From Zea mays (lineage: Eukaryota > Streptophyta > Magnoliopsida > Poales > Poaceae): a DNA stretch of 64,000 nt. Positions 34,669 to 47,170 of this stretch are shown in pieces (the first letter of the stretch is position 1; each line of letters begins with the position of its first letter). Made by a program: the position numbers and the translations under genes. The notes under the pieces are model-generated. The model had not been told where the DNA came from. It saw only the letters and a list, made by a program, of their open reading frames with translations, and made no database searches. The stretch is taken from assembly GCF_902167145.1 (NCBI RefSeq), contig NC_050096.1:267738622-267802621 (forward strand), written 5' to 3'.

Positions 34669-35505
34669 ATCTCCCCCTTTTTGGTGATTGATGCCAACAC
34701 AAACCAAAGCAAGTATAGAAGTGCATAATTGAACTAGCTTGCATAATGTAAGTGCAAAGGTTGCTTGGAATTGATCCAATATAAATACTTTATAATATAT
34801 GCATGGATTGTTTCTTCATTTTTAACATTTTGGACCACGCTTGCACCACATGTTTTGTTTTTGCAAATGTTTTGGAAATTCTTTTCAAAGTCTTTTTGCA
34901 AATAGTCAAAGGTAAATGAATAAGATTTTGCGAAGCATTTTCAAGATTTAAAATTTTCTCCCCCTGTTTCAAAATGCTTTTCTTTTGACTTAAACAAAAC
35001 TCCCCCTAAATAAAATTCTCCTCTTAGTGTTCAAGAGGGTTTTGATATATCAATTATGAAATGCTACTTTCTCCCCCTTTTGAACACAATAAGACATCAA
35101 TTTGAAATTTATCAATTGAGAATCATACCGATTGAAAAAACTCTTTTTAAAATTAGGTGGTGGTGCGGTCCTTTTGCTTTGGGCTATTACTCTCTCCCCC
35201 TTTGGCATGAATCGCCAAAAACGGAGTCATTAGAGCCCTAAGAATTACTTTCTCCCCCTTTGGTCATAAATAAATGAGTGAAGATTATACCAAAGACGGA
35301 GTGATGCTCTCTCCCCCAAAGATGGAGAGTTGCGCGGAGCGACGGCGAAGGATGAGTTACGGAGTGGAAGCCTTTGTCTTCGCCGAAGACTATAATTTCC
35401 TTTCAATAGACCTATGACTTGGTTTGAAATAGACTTGAAGACACATTAGTCATAGCATATGAAAGAGACATGATCAAAGGTATATGAATGAGCTATGTGT
35501 GCAAA
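34669..35505 (-). other. Copia D 3' noncoding region
   Basis: No gene. It has repeated CTCCCCC (minus strand GGGGGAG) runs and the landmark GGCATGAATCGCCAAAAACGG. Near 35384 it carries a 15-bp near-palindrome GTCTTCGCCGAAGAC, also present in E and F. Confidence 0.8.
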
Positions 35506-38500
35506 TCAACAAAAGAAGTTCCTAGAATCAAGAATATTTAGCTCATGCCTAAGTTTGTTAAAAGTTTGTTCATCAAGTGGCTTGGTAAAGATATCGGCTA
35601 ATTGATCTTTAGTATTAATGTAAGAAATCTCGATATCTCCATTTTGTTGGTGATCCCTTAAAAAGTGATACCGAATGGCTATGTGTTTAGTGCGGCTATG
35701 CTCAACGGGATTATCCGCCATGCGGATTGCACTCTCATTATCACATAGAAGAGGGACTTTGGTTAGTTTGTAACCGTAGTCCCTAAGGGTTTGCCTCATC
35801 CAAAGTAGTTGCGCGCAACAATGGCCTGCGGCAATATACTCGGCTTCGGCGGTAGAAATAGCTACGGAATTTTGCTTCTTTGAAGCCCAAGACACCTAGG
35901 ATCTTCCCAAGAACTGGCAAGTCCCCGATGTGCTCTTTCTATTGATTTTACACCCCGCCCAATCGGCATCCAAATAACCAATCAAATCAAATGTGGATCC
36001 CCTAGGATACCAAAGCCCAAACTTAGGAGTATAAACCAAATATCTCAAGATTCGTTTTACGGCCGTAAGGTGAGCTTCCTTAGGGTCGGCTTGGAATCTT
36101 GCACACATGCATACGGAAAGCATAATATCCGGTCGAGATGCACATAAATATAGCAAAGAGCCTATCATCGACCGGTATACCTTTTGATCGACGGATTTAC
36201 CTCCCTCATCGAGGTCGAGATGCCCATTGGTTCCCATGGGTGTCTTGATGGGCTTGGCATCCTTCATCCCAAACTTGCTTAGAATATCTTGAGTATACTT
36301 CGTTTGGCTTAGGAAGGTGCCCTCTTGGAGTTGCTTTACTTGAAATCCTAAGAAATACTTCAACTCCCCCATCATAGACATCTTGAATTTTTGTGTCATG
36401 ATCCTACTAAATTCTTCACATGTAGACTCGTTAGTAGACCCAAATATAATATCATCAACATAAATTTGGCATACAAACAAGTCATTTTCAAGAGTTTTAG
36501 TGAATAAAGTAGGATCGGCTTTTCCGACTTTGAATCCATTAGTGATAAGGAAATCTCTAAGGCATTCATACCATGCTCTTGGGGCTTGCTTGAGCCCATA
36601 AAGCGCCTTAGAGAGTTTATAGACATGGTTAGGATAGTCACTGTCTTCAAAGCCGGGAGGTTGCTCAACATAGACCTCTTCCTTGATTGGTCCATTGAGG
36701 AAGGCACTCTTCACGTCCATTTGATAAAGCTTGAAGCCATGGTAAGTAGCATAGGCCAATAATATACGAATTGACTCAAGCTTAGCTACGGGTGCATAGG
36801 TTTCACCAAAATCCAAACCTTCGACTTGGGAGTATCCCTTGGCCACAAGTCGAGCTTTGTTCCTTGTCACCACACCATGCTCGTCTTGCTTGTTGCGGAA
36901 GACCCATTTGGTTCCTACAACATTTTGATTAGGACATGGAACTAAATGCCATACCTCATTCCTAGTGAAGTTGTTGAGCTCCTCTTGCATCGCCACCACC
37001 CAATCCGAATCTTGAAGTGCTTCCTCTATCCTATGTGGCTCAATAGAGGAAACAAACGAGTAATGTTCACAAAAATGTGCAACACGAGATCTAGTGGTTA
37101 CCCCCTTATGAATGTCGCCGAGGATGGTGTCGACGGGGTGATCTCGTTGGATTGCTTGGTGGACTCTTGGGTGTGGCGGCCTTTGTTCTTCATCCTCCTT
37201 GTCTTGATCATTTGCATCTCCCCCTTGATCATTGCCGTCATCTGGAGGTGGCTCATTTGCTTGATCTTCTACTTCATCAACTTGAGCTTCATCCTCATTT
37301 TGAGTTGGTGAAGATGCTTGAGTGGAGGAGGATGGTTGATCTTGTGCATTTGGAGGCTCTTCGGATTCCTTAGGACACACATCCCCAATGGACATGTTCC
37401 TTAGCGCGATGCACGGAGCCTCTTCAAAACCTATCTCATCAAGATCAACTTGCTCTACTTGAGAGCCGTTAGTCTCATCAAACACAACGTCACAAGAAAC
37501 TTCAACTTGTCTAGTGGACCTATTAAAGACTCTATATGCCCTTGTGTTTGAATCATATCCTAGTAAAAAGCCTTCTACAATCTTAGGAGGAAATTTAGAT
37601 TTTCTACCTCTTTTAACAAGAATAAAGCATTTGCTACCAAAGACTCTAAAATATGAAATGTTGGGCTTTTTACCGGTTAGGAGTTCGTATGATGTCTTCT
37701 TGAGGATTCGGTGTAGATATAACCGGTTGATGGCGTAGCAAGCGGTGCTAACCGCGTCGGCCCAAAACCGATCCGAAGTCTTGTACTCATCAAGCAAGGT
37801 TCTTGCCATGTCCAATAGAGTTCTATTCTTCCTCTCCACTACACCATTTTGTTGAGGGGTGTAGGGAGAAGAGAACTCATGCTTGATGCCCTCCTCCTCA
37901 AGGAAGCCTTCAATTTGTGAGTTCTTGAACTTCGTCCCGTTGTCGCTTCTGATTTTCTTGATCCTTAAGCCGAACTCATTTTGAGCCCGTCTCAAGAATC
38001 CCTTTAAGGTCTCTTGGGTATGAGATTTTTCCTGCTAAAAGAACACCCAAGTGAAGCGAGAATAATCATCCACAATAACTAGACAGTACTTACTCCCGTT
38101 GATGCTTATGTAAGCGATTGGGCCGAATAGATCCATGTGTAGGAGCTCTAGTGGCCTGTCGGTCGTCATAATGTTCTTGTGTGGATGATGGGCACCAACT
38201 TGCTTTCCTGCTTGGCATGCGCTACAAACCCTGTCTTTCTCAAAATGAACATTTGTTAATCCTAAAATGTGCTCTCCCTTTAGAAGCTTGTGAAGATTCT
38301 TCATTCCAACATGGGCTAGTCGGCGGTGCCAGAGCCAACCCATGTTAGTCTTAGCAATTAAGCATGTGTCGAGTTCAGCTCTATCAAAATCTACTAAGTA
38401 TAGCTGACCCTCTAACACACCCTTAAATGCTATTGAATCATCACTTCTTCTAAAGACAGTGACACCTACATCAGTAAAGAGACAGTTGTAGCCCATTTTG

Positions 38501-38748
38501 CATAATTGAGATACAGAAAGCAAATTGTAATCTAATGAATCTACAAGAAAAACATTGGAAATAGAATGGTCAGGGGATATAGCAATTTTACCCAATCCTT
38601 TGACCAAACCTTGATTTCCATACTCGAATGTGATAGCTCGTTGGGGATCTTGGTTTTTCTCGTAGGAGAACATTTTCTTCTCCCCTGTCATGTGGTTTGT
38701 GCACCCGCTGTCGATTATCCAACTTGAGCCCCCGGATGCATAAACCTA
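35506..38748 (-). pseudogene. pol: Copia D Pol polyprotein, two stop codons
   Basis: Protease [11 protein letters not shown] (about 38700), pre-integrase [12 protein letters not shown], integrase with [14 protein letters not shown] (Glu to Lys after NGT) and [14 protein letters not shown] with YVDDIIF, and RNase H ending ILDSRNFF at 35506. Two in-frame TAG codons interrupt it: in VFFLQEKS (about 38035) and in GRSLVSW (about 35893). In both cases a TTG Leu codon has become TAG. Apart from these the frame is open for about 1070 codons, which makes D one of the better-preserved pols here. Confidence 0.92.
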
Positions 38749-38758
38749 CAAAACAAGT

Positions 38759-41022
38759 TTAGTTCTTCACTTTAGGTACCCAAATGGTTTTGGGTCCTTT
38801 GGCATTAGAAACAAGAACTTTGGGTACCCAAACACAAGTCTTTGACCCCTTGTGCTTGCCCCCAACATATTTGGCAACTACCTTGCCGGATTTGTTAGTT
38901 AACACATATGATGCATCAAAAGTTTTGAATGAAAAGCTATGTTCATTTGATGCACTAGGAGTTTTCTTCTTAGGCAACTTAGCACGGGTTGGTTGCCTAG
39001 AGCTAGATGTCTCACCCTTATACATAAAAGCATGGTTAGAGCCAGAGTGAGACTTCCTAGAATGAATTCTCCTAATTTTGTCCTCGGGATAACCGGTAGG
39101 GTATAAAATGTAACCCTCGTTATCCTGAGGCATGGGAGCCTTGCCCTTAACAAAGTTGGACAATTTCTTAGGAGGGGCACTAAGTTTGACATTGCCTCTC
39201 TGTTGGAAGCCAATGCCATCCTTGATGCCAGGGCGTCTCCCATTATAGAGCATACTTCTAGCAAATTTAAATTTTTCGTTTTCTAAGTTATGCTCGGCAA
39301 TTTTAGCATATAGTTTTGCTATATGATCATTTTGTTGTTTAATTAAAGCCATGTGATCATGTATAGCATTAACATCAACATTTCTACATCTAGTACAAAT
39401 AGAAGTGTGCTCAACGGTAGATGTAGAGGGTTTGCAAGATTTTAATTCTACAACCTTAGCATGCAATATATCATTCTTAGTTCTAAGGTCGGAAATAGTA
39501 GCATTGCAAACATCAAAATCTTTAGCCTTAGCAATTAATTTTCCATTCTCAATCCTAAGGCTAGCAACAGACATGTTTAATTCTTCAATCTTAGCAAGCA
39601 AATCATCATTATCATTTCTAAGATTGGGAATATCACAAACATTTGAATCAACCTTAGCTAATAAATTGGCATTTTCATTTCTAAGGTTATCTATTGTCTC
39701 ATGGCAAGTGCTTAGCTCACTAGATAATTTTTCACATTTCTCAACTTCTAGAGCATAAGCATTTTTAACTTTAACATGTTTTTTTCCTTGATTAGGAAGT
39801 CCTCTTGGGAGTCCAAGAGATCATCCTTCTCATGGATGGCACTAATCAATTCATTTAATTTCTCTTTTTGTTGCATGTTTAAGTTGGCAAAGAGAGTGCG
39901 CAAGTTATCTTCCTCATCACTAGCATTTTCATCACTAGAGGATTCATATCTAGTGGAGGATTTGGATTTAACCTTCTTCTTTTTGTCGTCCTTTGCCATG
40001 AGGCATTTGTGGCCGATGTTGGGGAAGAGAAGTCCCTTGGTGACGGCGATGTTGGCGGCGTCCTCGTCGTCGGAGGAGTCGCTAGAGCTTTCGTCGGAGT
40101 CCCACTCCCAACAAACATGGGCATCACCACCCTTCTTTTTGTAGTATCTCTTCTTCTCCTTTCTTCTCCCCTTCTTGTCGTCGCCCCTGTCACTGTCACT
40201 AGATATTGGACATTTAGCTATAAAGTGACCGGGCTTACCACATTTGTAGCAAACCTTCTTGGAGCGGGGCTTGTAATCTTTCCCCCTCCTTTGTTTGAGG
40301 ATTTGGCAGAAGCTCTTGATGACAAGCGCCATTTCCTCGTTGTCGAGCTTGGAGGCGTCGATGGGTGTTCTACTTGGTGTAGACTCCTCCTTCTTCTCCT
40401 CCGTTGCCTTAAATGCGACCGGTTGTGCTTCGGACGTGGAGGGGCCGTCAAGCTTGTTGATCTTTCGTGAGCCCTTGATCATAAATTCAAAGCTCACAAA
40501 ATTCCCGATTACTTCCTCGGGAGTCATTAGTGTATATCTTGGATTGCCACGAATTAATTGTACTTGAGTAGGGTTAAGGAAAATAAGAGATCTTAGAATA
40601 ACCTTAACCACCTCGTGGTCATCCCACTTTTTGCTCCCGAGGTTGCGCACTTGATTCACCAAGGTCTTGAGCCGGTTGTACATATCTTGTGGCTCCTCCC
40701 CTTGGCGAAAACGGAAGCGACCGAGCTCCCCCTCGATCGTTTCCCGCTTGGTGATCTTGGTGAGTTCATCACCCTCGTGCGCGGTCTTGAGCACGTCCCA
40801 AACTTCCTTGGCGCTTTTTAGTCCTTGCACCTTGTTGTACTCCTCCCTACTTAGAGAGGCGAGGAGTATGGTTGTGGCTTGAGAGTTGAAGTGCTCGATT
40901 TGGGCCACCTCGTCCCCATCATAATCCTCATCCCCTATGGATGGTACCTGTGCTCCAAACTCAACAACATTCCATATACTTTTGTGGAGTGAGGTTAGAT
41001 GAAATTTCATTAAATCACTCCA
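38759..41022 (-). pseudogene. gag: Copia D Gag, N-terminally deleted and frameshifted
   Basis: The gag begins abruptly at the deletion junction (41023-41027), missing roughly the first 130 codons compared with Copia E. The open frame runs from the LTR into gag, so an LTR-derived peptide is fused to WSDLMKFHLTSLHKS. The first ATG is at 41010. The UBN2-type domain and CCHC knuckle (CYKCGKPGHFIAKC) are intact. The frame is lost near 39780, where TTTTTTCCTTG lacks about five bases present in F, and again near 39620. The C-terminus WVPKVKN is at 38759. Confidence 0.9.
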
Positions 41023-42287
41023 CCTAGAGGGGGGTGAATAGGGCGAAACTGAAATTCTCAAAAATAATCACAACTACAAGCCGGGTTAGCGTTAGAAATA
41101 TAATTGAGTCCGCGAGAGAAGGTGCAAAACAAATCGCAAGCGAATAAGGAGTGAAACACGTGGATTTGTTTTACCGAGGTTCGGTTCTTGCAAACCTACT
41201 CCTCGTTGAGGTGGTCACAGAGACCGGGTCTCTTTCAACCCTTTCCCTCTCTCAAACGGTCCCTCGGACCGAGTGAGCTTTTCTTCTCAATCACTTGGAA
41301 CACAAAGTTCCCACAAGGACCACCACAAGGTTGGTGTCTCTTGCCTCAATTACAAGTGAGTTTGATCGCAATAAAGAATCAAAGAAAGAAGAAAGCAATC
41401 CAAGCGCAAGAGCTCGAAAGAACACAAGCAAATCTCTCTCTCTAATCACTAGGGCGTTGTGTGGAGTTTGGAGAGGATTTGATCACTTGGGTGTGTTTAG
41501 AATTGAATGCTAGAGCTCTTGTAAGTAGTTGAAGTGGGAAAACTTGGATGTCTTGAATGTGGGGTGGTTGGGGGTACTTATAGCCCCAACCACCAAACTA
41601 GCCGTTTGGTGGGGCTGTCTGTCGCATGGTGCACCGGACAGTCCAGTGCACACCGGACAGTGTCCGGTGCGCCAGCCACGTCACCAGGCCGTTGGGTTCC
41701 GACCGTTGGAGCTCTGACTTCTGGGCCCGCCTGGATGTCCGGTGGCACACCGGACATGTACTGTAGAGTGTCCGGTGTGCCAGAGCGCGCATGCCTGACT
41801 TCTGCGCGCTTTGGCGTGCATTTAATGCTCCTGCAGGTGACCGTTGGTGCGAACTAGCCGTTGCTCTGCTGGCTCACCGGATAGTCCGGTGTACACCGGA
41901 CAGTCCGGTGAATTATAGCGGAGCAATTTGCCGAGGCTGGCGAGTTCCAGAGCTGCTCTTTCTTGGGGCACCGGACACTATCCGGTGTACACCGGACAGT
42001 CCGGTGAATTATAGCGGAGCGCCTCTGGATTTTCCCGAAGGAGAGGAGTTCAGCGTGAAGTCCCCTGGTGCACCGGACAGTCCTGTGCGCCAGACCAGGG
42101 CACACTTCGGTTATCCCTTTGCTCTTTTGTTGAACCCAATACTTGATCTTTTTTATTGGCTGAGTGTGAACCTTTGGTACCTGTATAACTTGTACACTAG
42201 TGCAAACTAGTTAGTCCAATTATTTGTGTTGGGCAATTCAACCACCAAAATCATTTAAGAACTATGTGTAAGCCTAATTCCCTTTCA
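41023..42287 (-). repeat. Copia D 5' LTR, inner end truncated
   Basis: It begins CCTAGAGGGGGG instead of the full end with TGAAAGTCG and is fused directly to gag. The rest matches the 3' LTR. The outer end (GCCTAATTCCCTTTCA) and the TSD are intact. Confidence 0.9.
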
Positions 42288-42292
42288 AGGAC

Positions 42293-42606
42293 AGTGTTGC
42301 GCGCAAGTACTTTGGATGAGGCAAACCCTCAGGGACTTTGGCTACAATCTGAGCAAGGTCCCACTCCTATGTGATAATGAGAGTGCTATCCGCATGGCGA
42401 ATAATCCTATTGAACACAGCCGCACAAAGCACATTGACATCCGGCATCACTTTTTGAGAGACCAGCAGCAAAAGGGGGATATCGAAGTATTTCATGTTAG
42501 CACCGAGAACCAGCTAGCCGATATCTTTACCAAGCCTCTAGATGAGTCGACCTTTTGCAAGCTGCGTAGAGAGCTAAATGTCTTAGATTCGCGGAACCTG
42601 GATTGA
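42293..42606 (+). pseudogene. pol: Copia C Pol, RNase H C-terminus
   Basis: This continues the RNase H interrupted at 33410: CCAQ.LWMRQTLRDFG, DNESAIRMA, ADIFTKPL, ending VLDSRNLD and TGA at 42604-42606. Joining across the TSD restores the sequence expected from Copia B. Confidence 0.9.
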
Positions 42607-43395
42607 TTTATAGCATACATGTGTTTTATGCCTTGATCATGTTCCTTAATGCATTTTGTTGTTTATTTATGGTGCTCAAGTTGTACAAGCACTCCCCAGA
42701 CCTCACAAGTCCATTTGCAAGTGATGCACATATTTAGGGGGAGATGTGCTACAACTTGACCCTTTGCGACTAACTGCGTGCCTGAGTTTGCTTAATTTAG
42801 TCTCAAAGGAGGTTTGAAAGGGAAAAGGTGGACTTGGACCATGCAAGACTTCCACTGCACTCTGATGAAAGAGTAACTAACTCCAAGTTCATCTTTATAC
42901 TCATATTGCCTTTTTACTCTTAGTTGAAGATTTTGGTGAGGCAATGGGGTTAAAGGGCCAAGATTGATCCCGTTTTGGTGCTTGATGCCAAAGGGGGAGA
43001 AAATAAGGCCAAAGCAAGAAATGGATCAGCTACCACTTGAGAATTTTGAAAAAGTAGAGTTAGAGTTTTTGTTTGTCAAAATACTTTTGTTTGTCTCTTA
43101 TTGTCAAAAGTTGGTCTCTTGTGGGGAGAATATTTGATTATGGGAAATAGGGGGAGTTTTTGAAATCTTTGAATCAATTTGTCTTTGGACAACTCTCTTT
43201 ATGCCTCAACAAGTGTGTTTGACTTAGAGATGGAAATTGAGTTTGATTTGCAAAAACAAACCAAGTGGTGGCAAAGAATGATCCAAATATGCCAAATTTG
43301 AATCAAAACAAATTTGTGTTTTTATTTGCATTGATGTTGCACTTCTTTCAGTTGCCTTTTATTGTGTTGGCATAAATCACCAAAAAGGGGGAGAT
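42607..43395 (+). other. Copia C 3' noncoding region with polypurine tract
   Basis: No gene; it matches the same region of A and B. It carries internal GGGGGAGA runs (for example about 42737) and the terminal tract AAAAAGGGGGAGA at 43382-43394. Confidence 0.85.
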
Positions 43396-44619
43396 TGAAA
43401 GGGAAAAGTGCCCTTGGGCCATTTCTAAGTATTTTGGTGATTAAGTGCCCAACACAAGTGCCTAAGTGTTAGATTGTGCCAAGGACTCAAAAAGTGCAAA
43501 TCAAGAGTAAAGGTATGTTTCTAAGACTTAGTACATTGTTTTGAAGACTAATGTATTGTGTCTAAGTGCTAGAAACAGGAAAAGACCAAATTGGAAAAGA
43601 CTTGGCTGGCAGCCAAGACTCTGCGCAGTCTGGGTGCACCGGACAGTGTCCGGTGCGCCAGGCCGGAGACTGTCAACTGGCTGCTCTCGGGAAGCAATTA
43701 ACGGCGTACGGCTATAAATCACCGGACTGTCCGGTGGTGCACCGGACTGTCCGGTGAGCCAACAGTCAGCCGGGCCAACGGTCGGCCGTGGAATCCGCGC
43801 GCGAAGCGTGGCAAGTGCCAACGGTCGGAAGGGGCACCGGACTGTCCAGTGTGCACCGGACAGTGTCCGGTGCGCCAACGGCTCCAAGACTGCAACGGTC
43901 GGCTTCGCCAAATAAGGAAAGAGATCTGCACCGGACAGTGTCCGGTGGTGCACCGGACTGTCCGGTGCGCCAGGCGACAGAAGGCAAGAATTGCCTTCTT
44001 GAAATGCTCTCAACGGCTCCTAGCTGCCTTGGGGCTATAAAAGGGACCCCTAGGCGCATGGAGGGACATACCAAGCATTACTTGAGCATTGTTGATCACT
44101 CACACTTCATTCTTGCGCACTCGTTTGACATTCTTAGTGATTTGAGCTCCGTTCTAGTGAGAACCTTGTGATACTCTTTTGAGCTCAAGTCTTGATCTTA
44201 TGTGTGCGTATTTGCTGTGGATTTGAGTGTGTTGCTTCCCTCCCTTACTCTAGTGCTTCATTGTGATTCTTATTGTAAGGGCGAGAGTCTCCAAGTTGTG
44301 GAGATTCCTCGCAAACGGGAAAGAGTAAAGTAAAGAAGAACACCGTGGTATTCAAGTTGATCATTGGATCACTTGAGAGGAGTTGAGTGCAACTCTCGTC
44401 CGTTGGGACGCCACAACGTGGAGTAGGCAAGTTTTGTACTTGGCCGAACCACGGGATAAATCATCATGTCTCTTGTGCTTGTCCTTATTGTGTCTATTGT
44501 GCTTCACAAGAGCTCTCCTCTCTACTCACTTGATTTCATTGTTCTAACTCTTAATCAAGTTTGTGGTGTTAAGTTGTAAGTTTTACAGCATCACCTAATC
44601 ACCCCCCTAGGTGCTCTCA
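43396..44619 (+). repeat. Copia C 3' LTR
   Basis: 1224 bp, ending GGTGCTCTCA before the TSD GTTAG. Palindrome array at about 43637-43967. Confidence 0.95.
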
Positions 44620-45002
44620 GTTAGGTGATGCCTCATTTTATCACTCCACATAGAATAATCTTCACCTTCAAACATAGGTGGTTTGCCTAATGGAACGGAA
44701 AGTAATGGAGTGCGTCTAGAAATGCGAGGATAGCGAAGGGGCATCTTACTATACTTCTTGCGCTCATGGCGCTTTGAAGTAGTGGAGGCCGATTCCGAGC
44801 CGAAGGTGGAGGGTGACGAAGAGTCGGTCTCATAGTAGACCACCTTCTTCATCTTTTTCTTCTTGTCACCCATCCGATGGGACTTGATGGAGGAAGAGGA
44901 TTCCTCCTTGTGCTTGTGGGCGGACTCCCTTGAGTGTGTTCTCCCCGAGCTTACGGACTTGTCGCCGGTCCCGAGATCCCTCTTGGCGGATGCTCCCGAC
45001 AT
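44620..45002 (-). pseudogene. gag: Copia E Gag, N-terminal part
   Basis: ATG at 45000-45002. The N-terminus is Ser/Lys/His-rich with a KKKKMKK basic run. It then reads PLLSVPLGKPPMFEGEDYSMWSDKM, the start of the UBN2-type domain, which continues after Copia C at 26885. The frame is open here. It shows what Copia D lost. Confidence 0.9.
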
Positions 45003-45036
45003 CACTTCGAGCGGTTAGGCTCTAATGAAGCACCGG

Positions 45037-45048
45037 GCTTTGATACCA
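45037..45048 (-). other. primer-binding site, Copia E
   Basis: On the minus strand TGGTATCAAAGC, one mismatch to the initiator-Met tRNA complement, two bases from the LTR. Confidence 0.8.
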
Positions 45049-45050
45049 AT

Positions 45051-46276
45051 TGAAAGTCGCCTAGAGGGGGGGTGAATAGGGCGAATCTGAAATTTATAAA
45101 CTTAAGCACAACTACAAGCCAGGTTAGTGTTAGAAATAAGAACGAGTCCAAGAGAGAGGGTGAAAAACAAAACGCGGGCAAAGAAAGAGTGGGACACGAT
45201 GATTTGTTTTACCGAGGTTCGGTTCTTGCAAACTTACTCCCCGTTGAGGTGGTCACAAAGACCGGGTCTCTTTCAACCCTTTCCCTATCTCAAACGGTTA
45301 CTTAGACCGAGTGAGCTTCTCTTCTCAATCAAACGAAACACAAAGTTCCCGCAAGGACCACCACACAATTGGTGTCTCTTGCCTCGGTTACAATTGAGTT
45401 TGATCACAAGAAGAATGAGAAAGAAAAGAAGCAATCCAAGTGCAAGAGCTCAAATGAACACAAATGTCGCTCTCTCTAGTCACTATTTGATTTGGAGTGA
45501 TTCCGGACTTGGGAGAGGATTTGATCTCTTTGGTTGTGTCTAGAATTGAATGCTATAGCTCTTGTAATGTGTTGAAGGTGGAAAACTTGGATGCTATTGA
45601 ATGTGGGGAGGTTGGGGTATTTATAGCCCCAACCACCAAAATGTGGCCGTTGGAAGGCTGATGTCGCATGGCGCACCGGACAGTCCGGTGCGCCACCGGA
45701 CACTGTCCGGTGCGCTAGCCACGTCAGCTGGCCGTTGGGTTCTGACCTTTGGAGCTCTGACTGGTGGGGCCTCTGGGCTGTCCGGTGGCGCACCGGACAG
45801 GTCCTGTAGACTGTCCGGTGCGCCAACTGCGCGTGCTCTGACTCTGGCGCGCACTGTAGCGCATTGAATGCGGTTGCAGTCGACCGTTGGCGCGAAGTAG
45901 TCGTTGCTCCGCTGGCACACCGGACAGTCCGGTGTGACACCGGACAGTCCGGTGCTTCACCGGACAGTCCGGTGAATTATAGCGGAGCGGCCTCCCATTT
46001 TCCCGAAGGTAGCGAGTTCAGCGTCGAGTGGCCTGGTGCATCGGACACTGTCCGGTGGTGCACCGGACAGTTCGGTGCGCCAGACCAGGGTGCCTTTGGG
46101 TTGTCTTTTGCTCTCTTTGTTTGAACCCCTTCTTGGTCTTTTTATTGGTTTATTGTGAACCTTTGTCACCTGTAAAACTTATAGACTAGAGCAAACTAGT
46201 TAGTCCAATTATTTGTGTTGGGCAATTCAACCACCAAAATCAATTAGGAAAAAGGTGTAAGCCTAATTCCCTTTCA
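45051..46276 (-). repeat. Copia E 5' LTR
   Basis: 1226 bp, the type-2 LTR. Palindrome array at 45674-46077, including three modules almost end to end at about 45917-45975. TATA box at 45618-45626 (minus strand CTATAAATA). Confidence 0.95.
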
Positions 46277-47170
46277 GTTGGCTTTTGCCATAGGGCCGTC
46301 AATGGGGGCCGGGGCATAGAACTCGCTCTACTAAGGGTGGGTGTCGAGGTTCATTCGATTTGGTTTTGTTAGTCACCCACCTTAGGAAGGTGTACTATGT
46401 TTGTATGACTGGTGAAACCTAACGAGCAGTTATGCACTAGGAAAGTCTTTGTAAAGGCTATGTAGTGTATCCCTGGCCATTCACCTCGGTAGTGAAGACC
46501 GGGTCTGTACAACCTAGGCTGGAAAGGGATCATGACTCGTGGGTAAAGTGTGCAACCTTTGTAGAGTGTTAGAAACTGGTATGTCAGTCGTGCTCACGAT
46601 TAAGAGCAACCTTGGGATCCTCTTTGATTAGAAGAACTTTGGATACTTTTATTATGATGGTTACTGATGATGAATATAGATGTGGTTTCTGGTATTTCCT
46701 CTTGGAGGGAGTTTTTTTGGGTAATACCTGAGTTTATTACTAAAACTTGGCTCTACTATTAGTAATAAATACTTGACCAACTAAAAGCAACTGCTTTAAC
46801 CTTAACTCCACATACAGCTAGTCCACTTTAGCTAAATGGGACATTTGCTGAGTACGTTGATGTGTACTCACTCTTGCTTTAAAAATCACCCCACCCCAGA
46901 TTGTCCCCACTGCAATCAGTGCTCAGGAGGAGATGCAGGCAATATGGAGGACTTTGAGGAGTTCCAGGACTACGATGAGTTCTAGTTGTGTTAGTGGTAA
47001 ACCACCAGTCAGCTGCCTATGAAGGCCTTATCCCTACGTTTCGTATTTTCGCTATTTATTTTGAGCAATGTGTGATGATGTCAAATTATGTAATCGTTGT
47101 GTAGGTGAGTTTCTGATCCTGGCACATATATGGTTCGCATTTGGTTTGTCTTCCAAAACCAGGTGTGACA
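46277..47170 (+). mobile_element. Gypsy LTR, right-hand part (G2), host of Copia E
   Basis: Noncoding sequence ending GGTGTGACA at 47170. It has the GAGTACGTTGATGTGTACTC block and the CCGGGTCTGTACAACC and GTGCTCACGATTAAGAGC landmarks of Del/Tekay-like grass Gypsy LTRs (recognised from memory). Copia E interrupts it on the left; the left remainder is off-window. On the right it meets Copia H coding sequence without warning, so G2 inserted into H. A solo LTR and a full element cannot be told apart here. Confidence 0.6.

Larger units (their letters stand above)
33411..42287 (-). mobile_element. Copia D: Ji/Opie-group type-2 element inside Copia C
   Basis: TSD AGGAC (33406-33410 and 42288-42292). 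The 3' LTR is 33411-34668. The 5' LTR, 41023-42287, lacks its first 8 or so bases because a deletion fuses it to gag, removing the gag start, leader and primer site. The LTRs differ by about 21 substitutions (about 1.7%) plus three module-sized indels. Pol has two stops and gag two frameshifts. This is the innermost element of the H > G2 > E > C > D stack. Confidence 0.95.
26886..44619 (+). mobile_element. Copia C: Ji/Opie-group type-1 element, split by Copia D
   Basis: TSD GTTAG (26881-26885 and 44620-44624). The LTRs are both 1224 bp with about 26 substitutions between them (about 2.1%). Gag is frameshifted several times and pol once, besides the interruption by D in RNase H. Without D the element is about 8.9 kb. 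It entered Copia E within gag, in opposite orientation. Confidence 0.95.
12143..46276 (-). mobile_element. Copia E: Ji/Opie-group type-2 host element, split by G1, B and C
   Basis: E can be reassembled from 12143-12347 (3' noncoding), 21271-26885 (pol and gag), 44620-45050 (gag start and primer site) and 45051-46276 (5' LTR). The joints are explained by the TSDs of B (GCGAC) and C (GTTAG). Its 3' LTR would lie left of the window beyond G1. The reading frames carry at least five stop codons and an in-frame RT deletion, consistent with E being older than its guests. E lies inside Gypsy LTR G2. Confidence 0.9.

Noticed and set aside
41011..41061. An alternative gag N-terminus in Copia D (RISVSPYSPPSRW).
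   Set aside because: It is translated from LTR sequence across the deletion joint and begins at TTG, so it is an accident of the fusion.
46277..47170. Same element as the Gypsy LTR at 1-1789.
   Set aside because: The ends differ (GTGTGACA versus CCGCCACA) and only scattered motifs are shared, so they are treated as separate families.
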